64,000 nucleotides of DNA from Ceratodon purpureus (Eukaryota; Streptophyta; Bryopsida; Pseudoditrichales; Ditrichaceae), in NCBI GenBank assembly GCA_014871385.1, contig CM026426.1, positions 15,100,517 through 15,164,516 of the forward strand, given 5' to 3'. A model generated the notes under the pieces. That model had not been told where the DNA came from. It saw only the letters and a program-made list of their open reading frames with translations, and searched no databases. Both the position numbers and the translations under genes were made by a program. Every line of letters begins with the position of its first letter. Within the stretch, counting starts at the first letter, position 1. This document shows positions 10,878 through 21,962 of the stretch, one piece after another.

Positions 10878-13300
10878 ATGGATGGAGGTCTTCGACGACG
10901 AGCTCCAGGGCAGCGTCGCATTAGGGCTAGGGCGGCAAAGCTCTTGGAGAGAGAGATCTTGTATGCTAGCAGGAATGAACTGTTAAGAATGAGATGTCCT
11001 TGTAACATGCATGCTCGTGATCCCAGTTCGAATTTGTGCATCACCTCGTACCGGCGTTGTATGACAAGAAACGGACGACATCCATGGTTTTTCGGAACTA
11101 CCGAGGTGAGACTCTTACTTTCTTTTAAGTTTACTTTCAATTTCTGTGACAGAGCCCAGAATACATAATCGAGAGTAGACGTCTCAGCTACAACACTATT
11201 AAGTCATCGTGCTTCATTGCAGTCCTTCATAACAAGTGCGGAAGCAAATGTGATTGAGAGTCAAATATGACTTTTGAGAGTTTAGGGAATTTACACTATG
11301 CTGAAATTGTTTGCTGAGTAGGAGATAACTGTGACGTTACGAGACCACAGAGTCTGTCGAGGGAAGACACATCTTTGCAAAGAGGTGACTTTAGTACCGT
11401 GCATTTCTGTTTACCTAACAGTCCAGTTTTTCTCAGACCAATTGATTAAAGATGTCTTCTTTGTTTAGAACTGTACATATGAGTAATATGACATTTGAGT
11501 AATACAGTTACGTACATCCTCTCTGACCAAAAGTCCGTCACTAAATGAAAACCTTGAGCTGTGCACATGGAGTATTTACTAATATGACCCCCCTGAAACA
11601 TGTGCCAGGGATGCGAGCAGGACGAGTCCGATGTAGAATGAGACGCTCACATCGTTTGGTATCATGGAGCACGGGCTGAGCAAGGATTGCGAAGAGTGAG
11701 ACAACGTACACTTGATCGCGGAATTAACATGGTTGAGATGGTCACTGATACATTTGGATTAGCTGACCGCACACGGGAAGAGGCATCCGCTGAAAGGGAT
11801 CTTCAGGCAGGAGAGCATGACAGAAGGCACAACGGCGAAGATGACTCTCACATCTCAGATTCGGGGCAGGATGAGCATGTGCCTTCCCCTCTCCGTTACA
11901 ACGCCCCTGAATCGGAGTCTTGTAGAGGGGAACATAGGTTTGCTGAAGCTCCCAATATATCTGCTCCCATGGATTCAAAAGATGTACAGGGAGCAAGATC
12001 GGAGGCGAGTACTGCGAATACCCACTCAAACGTCAAGATCGAAAGGGACTTAGAATGGGGAGATTCTGACAGCGAAACAGACGATTCTCTTGCGGCGCTG
12101 GAGGAAGCAGCGTTGACACCGTTGTTTGAGGGCTCGTCACTATCAAGTATGGGTGCAACGTATCTACTGTTAAATTCTGGGAAGCTACACGGTTGCAGTG
12201 ATGTATTCATGGACGAATTGCTTCGAATTATGAGCAAGTCCATCTTGCCGGCGGTTAACTCTCTCCCTGCATCTTACAGAGAAGCTATTGAGTACGTTAA
12301 ACGGCTGGGGCACTCTTACAAAAGTTTTGATATATGTCCCAACGATTACAAGCTATACCGTAAGGAGCTGTCGACAGCAACGTTCTGTCCATCATGCCAA
12401 GCTCCGAGGAAAAATAGGGCAGGTAAATCAATGGTGGCTCACAAGGTGCTAAGGGTATTCCCTTTGATTCCTAGGTTGAAGAGAATTTTTAGAAGTCTAA
12501 AACAAGCCGCAGCCATGACATGGTGGGCAACACAGCACAGGCGGGACGGTTTAATGAGTCATGTGTCTCACTCGAAGCAATGGCAATGGATAAATCAGAG
12601 GTATGTTGAGGAGTTCGCTTATGACGACAAATGTGTCAGGATGGCACTTGTTGCAGATGGTTTCAATCTAGCTTTTGATAAGCGCAGCACTTATTTGATC
12701 TGGCCAGTTTTATTACTGAATTACAACATGGCGCCTTGGTTAACGACAAAGAAATATTTCATTATTCTGGCAATGTTGATGTCTGGACCGAGATCTGTGA
12801 CGTTAGAACATTTTGATGAGTTCATGTCACCTCTAATCGATGAGCTGCTGGAGCTATGGACATATTGGATCTACTGCAAAGACATAGCAAATTAGAAGAA
12901 TTCTTCAGAGTTCATCCTTCGCGCAATGATTATTTGGACTATCGGAGACTTCCCCGCTTATGGTATGATGGCAGGTTGCACAACAAAGGGATTCTTCGGG
13001 TGTCCAGTATGTGGTCTTGGATTCCGGTCAAGAAGAGCTAAGTTACTTCACAAAAATGTTTTTGAGAACTATGCCCGACGATGTCTGCCAAGGGAACATC
13101 ACATGCGCCAAGACTTAGCTAGGTTTGGCACTGTCGAACTTCGAATGCCTCCGTCTCCGATTTGAGGTACCGTTGCCCTGAACTTGGGTACTGAGCGTGA
13201 GCGGTGGTTGTGGGAGGAGGGGACTCCAATACATAACGATCCAGTTAGACGATCTGGCATGAAGCGGGTGTCATGTTTTTATCGTCTACCCTACTGGCAG
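10878..13300 (+). pseudogene. CACTA TNP2-type transposase of E1, three stops, 3' half missing
   Basis: Exon 1 (10878-11105) starts at ATG and encodes a transposase-associated N-terminal domain (LRMRCPCNMHARD ... SYRRCMTRNGRHPWFFG). It ends at a GT donor. Exon 2 (11609-13300) holds an acidic region, the CP-x-C-x2-PRK zinc motif, then the TNP2 core (RMALVADGFN, WPVLLLNYNMAPWLTTKKYF, SGPRSV) and the GCPVCGLGFRSRRAK cysteine motif. It ends with YRLPYWQ at a GT donor. TNP2 is the catalytic DDE-type transposase of CACTA elements. In-frame stops at 11639-11641, 12893-12895 and 13163-13165 replace sense codons found in E3 (the first is Trp in E3). The downstream DUF4218 and DUF4216 exons are absent, so the gene cannot make a full transposase. 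Confidence 0.85.
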
Positions 13301-14798
13301 GTACGTGAAAGTTTGTCCCTGTTTCTCAGTGTTACACGTATTTTGCGAAACAAGACTCCACATTCCCACTACTTTCAAATTTTATGAGTTGTATTAGTTG
13401 ATCTTCTTTCACAAGGTAATTGACTCACTAACTGTCTGTCATCTCTGGGGATATTCTGGCTGCATTGCGCCCTATCCAGCAATACATGTTCTGGATGGAA
13501 TTAAATTCATACAGCCAACGTTCCAACCGCAATTGTCTACCTGATTATGCAACGAACAATAGGTTAAGACACAGTACCATGACAAGAACTCTGCTCTGCC
13601 TGTTATCATTTTCTGTATTGTTCATCGAAACCGATGATTCTGACTTTAAGTAGAGTTCAAAATCGCGTACATAAACATTTTTATTTATTTCAGTATCCTT
13701 GGTTTGAGTAATTCCCTCTGGAATTGTATTCACTCGTTTTGTCTTTTTGTGGATATCATGACTCGTTCTTACTTGTCCCAGTTTGATCAGTCGTTAATTT
13801 TGCTATGAGCTTTGTGCTATTTATTCCCACAATGACACAAGCCCGGTGTACCTAGAGTGGCGGAAGGGTATTAGAGGACCAAGTAATCAGTGTCTCTGAA
13901 CCAACAATTATACTAGTGGAAATGAGGTTCGGGTACACTGGTTGAGAATACCAAAGGGATGACCCGGTGTTCCCCAGTCAGAACTGACCAATGGCGTTTG
14001 AGAACTAATGCAGATCGACCCAAATTACTGTTGACACGTCTGGAGTGGGAGCCTAGAAGTGATGTTGAGTCTAAAATGGTACTGTAGATGTCCTTCCTCT
14101 GATAGGTGTGCTAATTAAAACTGAATGTGAGACACCTTTACAACTCGGGAGGGAATACTGGATCTTTCTGTCCATTGTGACAGCTGGTGATGTTTATCGT
14201 CGATCGCATTCCGTCGTGGGTAACATGGCGTGAGTTTTTAAACCTTGGCTGCAGTGTTTTTGGGTATCAGCTAAATTGATGTACAGGTCTCGGTCGGGGT
14301 ATAGTTTGATGATCCGGATATTGGGTAACATAGCATACATAAACAATAGGGCGATATGGACGTGCATGGTGAATGCGTACTATAGACAGAGAACCCACAT
14401 GCAGTAATGTTGTTGATTACGATATTTTCAATTATGTTGGATGCTTCACAACAGCACTCGTGAAAACGTTTAATTCCGTTATACTTAAATCCAGTATCAA
14501 CAACAATTAGTCCTCAATGCTTAGTCAAAGCAGAGGACGGGAGTGTCTCCATGAGTGCGCTCATGAGTAGATCATTGCACCCTCTGTCTACACTGCGGTT
14601 TAGGTGAGAAACATATGGACAGGTTCTAATTCTGCAGAGTAGATACAGGTAGCAAGAAGATGATCGTCCAGTTGATCAAACACTTCTGTTCGGAGAAATT
14701 GTAGAGAGTAACAAAAAATATCAAAAAGAAAGGTGAAATGCACACAGAGTGGCTACTATGTTGACTTCAACACACGCAGATGATGTATAGAATCATGC
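13301..14798. other. E1 right flank without gene
   Basis: The expected TNP2 C-terminal exons are not found. Motifs such as CCCGGTGTACC, TTCGGGTACACTGG and GACCCGGTGTTCC recur between 13,840 and 14,000, with weaker ones near 14,290-14,330. They look like subterminal repeats of the E1 end. Nothing else is recognised. Confidence 0.4.
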
Positions 14799-16500
14799 CT
14801 ACAATTGGCTCAGAAATTCGGAAACGGCTTTCAGGTCGGTCTCCTTGGCGTCGATTTCCGCGGACTTCTTTGCGTGGTCTTCTTCTGCGGTGGCCAATTG
14901 TGCTGTGACTTTCTCAATCAGTGTTGTTTTCCGTTGGACTTTGAATATCCATGCGCTGCATCTGCGTTCTGCAATCTCTAAGTTTAGGGTCCAGGAGTCC
15001 TCCAACGTCTCGCACATGGACAATAAAGCTCTGCTTGCGGAAATCTGCTCCGGATTCGTTGACTGTCCCGGGTTGCGAGCCGCCTGGCAAACTTCGCGTA
15101 CACGCCCAAGTTCGTGCGAGGTTCTCCCGTGGCTCTCTTCCTTCTCTGCACATTTCCGTTCTAAAAATTTCAAGTGACTTCTCTCCTCTCTCAGTCGCGT
15201 CTTGATACTATCCACCAACGTGAGTGAGTCGTACAGTGCTTCTGGAAGATTCATTCTTGCATTAGGAGAAAAATCAGGTCACAAAAAGGCCGTGTAAGCG
15301 GCACGTGAGAGAAAAAAACGGGCGCTGCCCGCGTACTTTTTGACATGGCATGTGAGGTGCCACCGTGGTGCCAGCAACCGCCACGGGGGCTCGAACCAAT
15401 GACCTCCAAGGGAGGCGTGTAGAGGGCACATCTACAGTGTCGGGCTAACACAACCTGCCCACTTGGGACCAAAGCCCGAGCCGAGGCATTCATGTCTCAC
15501 CTAATATTCCGAGGACCTTTGTTGTGAGTGCGCCACTCAGTTCTGTGCGGGCAGCAACTCTGGCATCCGCTGCCAGCGGCAGAGGTGCCCAAAGTAGGGA
15601 GTTCACCTAGAAAGGGCAGGCTTACACGGCCTTATTTTGAGCTCATTTTTCTCCTAATGATGTTGCAACCGAGTGGGCAATTCCTGTGCGAACTAGAGAA
15701 AGGCCTGACACACAGTTAGGATTCAGCGTGGTCGCTGAAGATGAGCTTCCTTGATTGGAGCCGGTAGGGGGGGTATTGCCATGTTGGAGGGAGAATTGCT
15801 CCAACTTCACCTTGTTCTTTTCTGCAGAGTAGAATATCTACCTCTCCAGCGGGATTGGGGATGTCTGCGATGGAAGTATGACCTGGGTGACCTGCAGTGA
15901 CTCGTTTGGCGTTGAGAAATTGTAGGGCGAAGACAATGTGCATCAGACACAAATCAGACACAGATTAATGGAAAGGACGGAAGGGGGTGAGAGATAAAAG
16001 ATTGAAGACCGTACCTGGAGGTCATCCACTATGGGGATCACCTTCACAAGGGGCTCCAATGGCTCGGTGAGAGCTTCAAACGCAGGAAGGACTCGTATCA
16101 TCCCCGCCAGCGATTGGTGGGGGTGGGTCATCTTATACGCAAATTCGGACCAGTTAACAGCCATGCCTCGGGCTTCAGCGACAAGGCCGCGGGCAAAATG
16201 GAAGGGGATTACTTCGCTGATGGGCCACATTAACTGCAGAACGCGGGTGTACAGTTCATGGACGTATGCCTTGTATGCTGGATTCCCATGGTCCTCGAAA
16301 ATAAATCCGGATTTGGTTTTCGGGTCGCAGAAATGCGCAAGTTCCACACGTGATGGCATCAGGTCGGAGGGGGTGACCATTGGGACAACGCCAGCGTTGG
16401 GAAGTTGCATGTATCTCACAAACTAGTGGATCGAGCAAACTGGTATGAGCGGGCGATCCTCCCGCTGAGGTCGTGCATGGGCGTGCTCTGGGGACGCCAT
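14799..16500 (-). pseudogene. unrecognised spliced gene with C-terminal coiled coil
   Basis: Reverse-strand coding segments lie at about 16500-16010, perhaps 15830-15720, and 15254-14799. The first ends with PLVKVIPIVDDLQ at a clean GT donor and contains an aromatic-rich domain (AHFCDPKTKSGFIFEDHGNP, LQLMWPISEVIPFHFARGL). The last is a 151-residue Lys/Glu-rich helix (EERSHLKFLERKCAEKEE, LATAEEDHAKKSAEIDAKET) with coiled-coil character. In the first segment a TAG precedes FVRYMQLPN; it is either a nonsense mutation or hidden by an intron. The gene lies between the two CACTA elements, not clearly inside either. I do not recognise the family. It may be a host gene relic or a gene of another mobile element. 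Confidence 0.45.
15262..15658. repeat. inverted pair of tRNA-like SINE ends
   Basis: On the reverse strand, 15448-15387 resembles an RNA polymerase III internal promoter. An A-box-like TTAGCCCGACACTG is followed by CTCCCTTGGAGGTCATTGG and a B-box-like GGTTCGAGCCC. The same strand runs on to a tail ending in TTTTTCTCCTAATG at 15262. A second copy of that tail, inverted, ends at 15658; about 37 bp at each end match with a few differences (GGCCGTGTAAGC core). Two tail-to-tail SINEs, or one SINE with an inverted duplication, would explain this. The second copy lacks a visible B box. Both lie inside introns of the neighbouring gene. Confidence 0.5.
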
Positions 16501-16952
16501 TCTGAGAAGGGGCGCAGAACTCTGCAACAAGCAAACATGATATGCTTGAGATGGGGGATGCAAGAAGTACGTCAGATACTGGAGAATTCAAGCATCGATC
16601 TGGGGAATTCAAGGCGTCGTTTGAACCAATCGAGGAAGGAAGTACTGGCAGAAGAAACACCTGCACGTACCTGGAGGCGGGAGCTTCAATGGTAGGGCAG
16701 TGAAGCTCTGAATGTGCGGAGAGGGAGTGAAGTACGCAATGGAGATCAAGGCCCAGGACAAAGATGATGCTCAATTAGGTATTGGAGGGTACAAATGCAA
16801 CCGACATGGCCGACATAGCCACAACCTCGATTGGAGACATCTTGATGAAGGCCAAAAGATCATAGGATTGTATGCTGATCGCCCTCATAATTTTCACGGC
16901 TACTCTGGGGACTCACTTTTGCATGCTGTCACGTCGTCCATAAAACTAATCT

Positions 16953-17200
16953 TCACTGTATATACCCGGAAGACATGAAGTGGTCTTGATATCAACCGGG
17001 TAGAGGCTAAGAAGGGTGTATATCGGATTCGGCATGGTCCAGAATGCGGGTATACATGATTCCGCTGGGGTTACACGGGTAGACCTAGGTACACCAGTGA
17101 CTATACACTGCAGCCCGGTGTCGTGGCCGTGTATATCAAGTACGGCGGGTATCGACATTGGCAAGGGGGTATGGTTATGGCCGGTAGTCGACCCTTTCAC
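16953..17200. repeat. subterminal repeat cluster, left end of E2
   Basis: Repeated cores of the form CGGGTA or TACCCG occur several times within about 250 bp, among them ATATACCCGGAAG, AACCGGGTAGAGG, ATGCGGGTATACATG, ACACGGGTAGACC and GGCGGGTATCG. Subterminal arrays of this kind are the usual binding sites of the TnpA-like accessory protein in CACTA elements. Confidence 0.5.
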
Positions 17201-17545
17201 ATTTGTCACTCGTTACACCGCTGGACGATCACAGTCCATTACTCTTCCCGGTTCGGAGACTAAGTGCCGTTGCAGCATGTGCAATGTCAAACGCCAAGCA
17301 ACAAAGGAGTTGTTCACAAATGCCAGATTGTCGGGGCTCCAATGGCTTTCTAATTCGCATGTTCCGGTTTAGGGTGCTGTGAAAACGATGAGAACGTACG
17401 AGAGCTGAGAATTTTTACAGTTGCTGTTGCTATAGAGCCGAACAAATGGATTTCAGGAGCTATGGACCATCATACACGACGTAGTCTTCTCCGTACTGGT
17501 CGTCCTCATAAAACGCGTCATCTTCGGGACGAAGCTCCAATGCGT

Positions 17546-20500
17546 TCAAGATTTGGATGGTTGGCACTGGCACTTCCGGAGAGGTGTTTCAAGGTCCGCG
17601 GCTGTTGATTCAAGATCCTCGTTGCTCTGGATATCTGGAAATAGTCCTGCTGTGCCAGGCCGCTGACCACTTCGAGCAAATAATGTGTGATCGTGCTCTC
17701 CAACCTCCCGTTTGCTCCTCGGCTCATGGGAGAGTACGACTTTCCAGCTCGGGTCAATGTGGTCGTCCATAAAAAACACTTGGGAGACATGGCTGGGAAA
17801 GACATATTGTTTGTAATGCTCTCCCTGGTCTATGCTATCTAGTCTTGCGATGTAAAAACCATGTCTGTCTCACTTAATGGTTGACCGTCCCTGATCGCGG
17901 TGCTTAACCCAAGAGATCCTCATGAGGACTGGTTTCAGAGCCGTGTAGTCAACCATCAGGATCTCCTTGAGTATGCCAACATCGAGACTATCCACAACGT
18001 GCTCACTCAATTTACGAGCGACACCAGCGTCAAATGTCACATGGTTTGGCATAGAATCGCCCTGTTGACATCTGTAGAGTGCGCCATAAGCATGCACGTA
18101 CCGGTATGAGTCAGCGTACTCTAATGGGAGGCACGATAGTCGTACCAGTTCTCTGGAGAGCAGAAAATTTTGTCTTTGGAGTTCTTTTACGTGACTATAT
18201 AGCCAGTCCGAGAATTTTGGCAATGAATCAAGTCGCTCAGGATATGCGTACTGCGTATTTCTTCGTCTACGCCGCCATGAAGCTCGGAATGTCTCTCTCG
18301 CATTCTCCACAGCGTCGACCCTTTCACTATATTCGCTGTAGCAAAAGCAAAAAGAGTACCAGTTCATGTCATTCTCAAGGTGAAATCTGTGTAACAGTGC
18401 ATGTAAATGCCATGGGCCATGGCGGTATCGCATTACTAGAAGCAAATAGAGTCTAGTTTTACCTGTAAAGCTGGGCAGTGTGGACGGAGTGGGAAATTAT
18501 GTAGTTGTGGATCTCTTGTATATTGTCTCGGCTGAGGCGCACCCCTTTGCGATCACCCATTAGCACCTCACCAGTGTCCCTAGCCTCTTCTTCGGGGTCC
18601 CGTATCCTGCGTGTGGAGTGAGTGTACTCTTGGAAGAATTTTGTGACAAAGCCAAGAGCTTCATCGACGGCGTAGCCAGCGGCCATACTAGCTTCTGGCC
18701 GCGACCGATCTCTGACGTAACGCGTCAAGGTCCCCATGTAACTTTCGACTGGGTAGCACCATCGAGCAGTCACAGGTCTGCACCAATATATTTCCTCTAC
18801 GAGGTGGACTGGTAAGTGAGCCATAATGTCCCAAAATCCCGGCGGAAACCACACCTCAAGCATGCATAACGCCTCGGCCACACATTCCTGCATGTCATCG
18901 AGCTCATTCGGATCAATGGTTTTGGCACATATGCGCTGGAAAGCATGGCCAATTTGGATGATGGCATCGCGGGGGCCGGGGTCAAGGAGGTTTCGCACAG
19001 CTGCAGGCATAATTTGCTGCAGAATAATATGATGATCATGGCTTTTTAATGCCGACAACTTTCCTTCTCCGCCATGTTTACGGAGTGTTGCGCTATATCC
19101 TGACGCTACAGGGGTACCGGCAATCAAGCGAAGGAAGTGACGGCGCTCTTCTTCGATGAAGACATACGGCGCTTTAGGCTGCACGTAAACTTCAGAATCC
19201 GCCCTTCTTCGTAACCAGAAATCTCGCCACCGCTGCGGGCTACGATCCACCTCTACGCCCTCCATGTCTTTTCTGATCGTGGGCGTGTCCTTTTCTCCAA
19301 AGAGAAAACCAAGAATGTTGGCAGAGAGATTACGCTTGACGTGCATAACGTCGAGCGTATGCCGAATTGGGAGTTTCTGTACATACGTCAATAGTAGTCA
19401 GTTAGTTGAGAAGTTCACCAAGAATTGGGCGATCAAATGACTCTAATGGAACATAACTCATGTAGTTATGTGGACATGGATGCCCGGTTACCCGGTCAGG
19501 ACTGGGTTAACAAATCAGCAGTAGGCTTCAAGAGATTCTGCCGATCTACATTCAAAGCACATAACTAAAATAATCAAAGGCACAATTCTGCTATTGGTAC
19601 ACTGCTACGACAACGAGCTACATTTCCACAAAGCTGCACCCTAAGTCCCTCAAGAAATTAATTCGACAATGACCTCTAAAATTGCTACCGATCCAAACCT
19701 CAATAGAGGCCAAAGTGGCAGCTGGTGGCATCACGGAGACACAGAAGAAATACGCTTCGTTACACTGGCAACAGAATGGGTCAAACCCGAGAGATGTAAT
19801 TGAAGAAGTAGTCCATAGATTTATTTTTATGAAGCCATTTGAGGCCTCCGCAGTCTATATACCATTTCAAACATCCACAGTCTTCACTGTCATGGGATTA
19901 CAACATAATTACAATGAGCGACGAGAGAAAACAACGATGAGAGAAGGAACACATAAAACTCATGAAGTTTGGGTGAATGCAGAGAATAACCCTGATATGT
20001 AATCCAATGACCAAGCTTAACATTATATTAATCTTTCTTCCACATCATAATTGTGTGCAATTTACACCTCAAAACAAACCCTCCAGTGATGCACAACTGC
20101 AAATAATTAACCCTCTACTTGAAATTTGTTACATCGCGGCGCCATTCATGGTCCGCTGACAGCCATTTCCGGTGCTAATTGTCCCAGACGTTCTTGTTGA
20201 GAACCCGGGAACGCCGGCTGCAATTAGATGGACCACATACGGGACAACCCATATATCCTTTAGTTACACACCCCGACACGATTCCCAGAGCCGGGAAATC
20301 GTGTATAGTCCATAGAACCATGGCACGTAACGTGAACCAACCCGTGTTGAGGTACGAAGCAGCATCCCATGTTCGCACGCCGACATTCCATAGCTCTAAC
20401 AATTCTTCCAGCAACAGTTCAAAGAAGACATCGAAATTAGAACTCGTAACCGACTGGGGACCAGGTATAAGTAGGGACAGCATTATAAAATGCTTTTTTG

Positions 20501-21962
20501 TTGATAACCAAGGCGATATGTTGTAGTTTAGTAATAACACAGGCCATGTCGACCAGGTCGATCTCTTAATTGAGAATGGATTGACGCCGTCAGTGGCGAG
20601 GCCAAGGCGGATGTTCCGATGCTCTGCAGCAAAATCAGAGTAAGTTTTGTCCATTAATTTCCACTGACAAGAGTCAGACGCCATTCGCTGCATCCCATCG
20701 GCACTTCGCTTGAGGAAATGGTATATTTGAAGTGCAGCCATAACCGGTGTCTGGTATAATCGCTGAAGTCGGGGTATGAGGGGAAAGTGACGCAGCACTT
20801 TCATGGGTACTCTGGAGTTGCCAACATTTTTGTATCTCGGAGCGTTACAAACTCTGCAATGATCCAAGGTATCGTCTGATTCTCCTCTGAACAACATGCA
20901 ATTATTGGGGCAGCAGTGAATGGCGTTATAAGCTAGCCCCATCATCTTCAACTTTTTCGAAGCAACGTATTCCGATCTGGGCAACGTGTTGATCTGCGGC
21001 AGAATGCTAGTTGAGAGAATCTTGAATAGATCAGAAATAAATGCATTGGACGTCCCGTGGGTTCTACATAGGTTGAGCAAGATAAGTGTGGCCCCGAGAC
21101 TGGACAGAGACGCGCCTGCGAACAATAGAGTCTGCGCGCTATCTTCTAAGAGCGCTTCCTCCGCTGTTAGTTCTGGCCTGCTGCCGTCGTCCATGACATT
21201 AACGCCGTCGTCCATGGCGTTCAAGTCGTCGTCCACGCGTTCATGCTCGAAGTCAGGGGGATCTCCGTTTTCCGCAGGATAATAAATGTTGTCGGAGTCC
21301 TGCTGTCCCACGTCTGGATAATTCGCATGAGGTGAATGAGAGCCTCCTTGTAACCCGATGTCTCCTGGATCCTCCCGTGGAAGATCCTGGCCGACATTGT
21401 CGTCCGCCATTGCAACATCTTCGGGCCCGTGTTCCCCTCCATTAGAATCCCCCTTCGTTAAAAAGTCGTAATGATTTAGTGCAAAATGCACAATCCCAGC
21501 TGTATCCAATCCTTCGTCCATTTGCACAGCCACTTGAAACAGCCGACCCCTTCCACGGATGCCATAGTCTGCAACAACCTCTGCGTCCCATTCGTCGTCA
21601 AAGGAATTTTCGTCTCCGGTCCATCCCTGAAATCAACACACAAAATTGGTGAGCATGAAAGGATCTACCGGGTATGGTTGCAAACTACGTAATGGTCGTA
21701 GGCATGGGGTCTTCACCTTTGTCCGCCCACGAAGATATGGATAACGACCTACTTCCTGGAGATGCACCCTGACCATGTCCCTTTTGCTTTTGCTGAACAC
21801 CTCTCCCATGCAAATATTGCATGGGCATCGCACAGAAGTCAGCCCATCTCGGTCATGCACGAATTCCTCCCGCTCCAAGACTCTAGCGTCTCGAGCCCTG
21901 ATACGGTTGGGATCCTGTAGGAAAAGTCGTCCATGTCCAGCCATTTCTGCAACCATGTCCAT
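17546..21962 (-). pseudogene. CACTA TNP2-type transposase of E2 with DUF4218/DUF4216, at least three stops
   Basis: Reverse-strand exons in coding order: 21962-21717 (transposase-associated domain, SVRCPCNICMGE ... VHLQEVGRYPYLRG), 21626 to about 20110 (TNP2 core with LGLATDGVNPFSIKRSTWS and WPVLLLNYNISPWLSTKKHF), 19376-18473 (DUF4218, starting LPIRHTLDVMHVKRNL and holding SGYSATLRKHGG, ALKSHDHHIILQQIMPAA, WCYPVESYMGTLTRYVRDR), and 18335-17546 (DUF4216, ILKEILMVDYTALKP ... QVFFMDDHIDPSWKVVL). Most borders are GT-AG. Stops at 20175-20177, shortly after at about 20119, and at 17870-17872 break the frame, and about 70 residues before the DUF4218 exon are missing. It is the most complete TNP2 in the window by domain content, but inactive. 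Confidence 0.85.

Larger units (their letters stand above)
2690..14350. mobile_element. CACTA (EnSpm) transposon E1, decayed
   Basis: The element is defined by its gene set: a multi-exon accessory gene on the reverse strand, then a Cys-rich ORF and a TNP2 transposase on the forward strand, divergently arranged. This is the layout of plant CACTA elements. The exact ends and target duplication were not found, so the limits are approximate. I placed them where short motifs built on CGGGT/ACCCG cluster (about 2,690-2,750 and 13,840-14,300). Such clusters resemble CACTA subterminal repeats. The DUF4218 and DUF4216 part of TNP2 is absent from the right side, so E1 is internally deleted as well as mutated. 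Confidence 0.65.

Noticed and set aside
15387..15448. A functional tRNA gene
   Set aside because: B-box and anticodon-stem-like parts are visible, but no acceptor stem closes and the sequence continues into a SINE-like tail.
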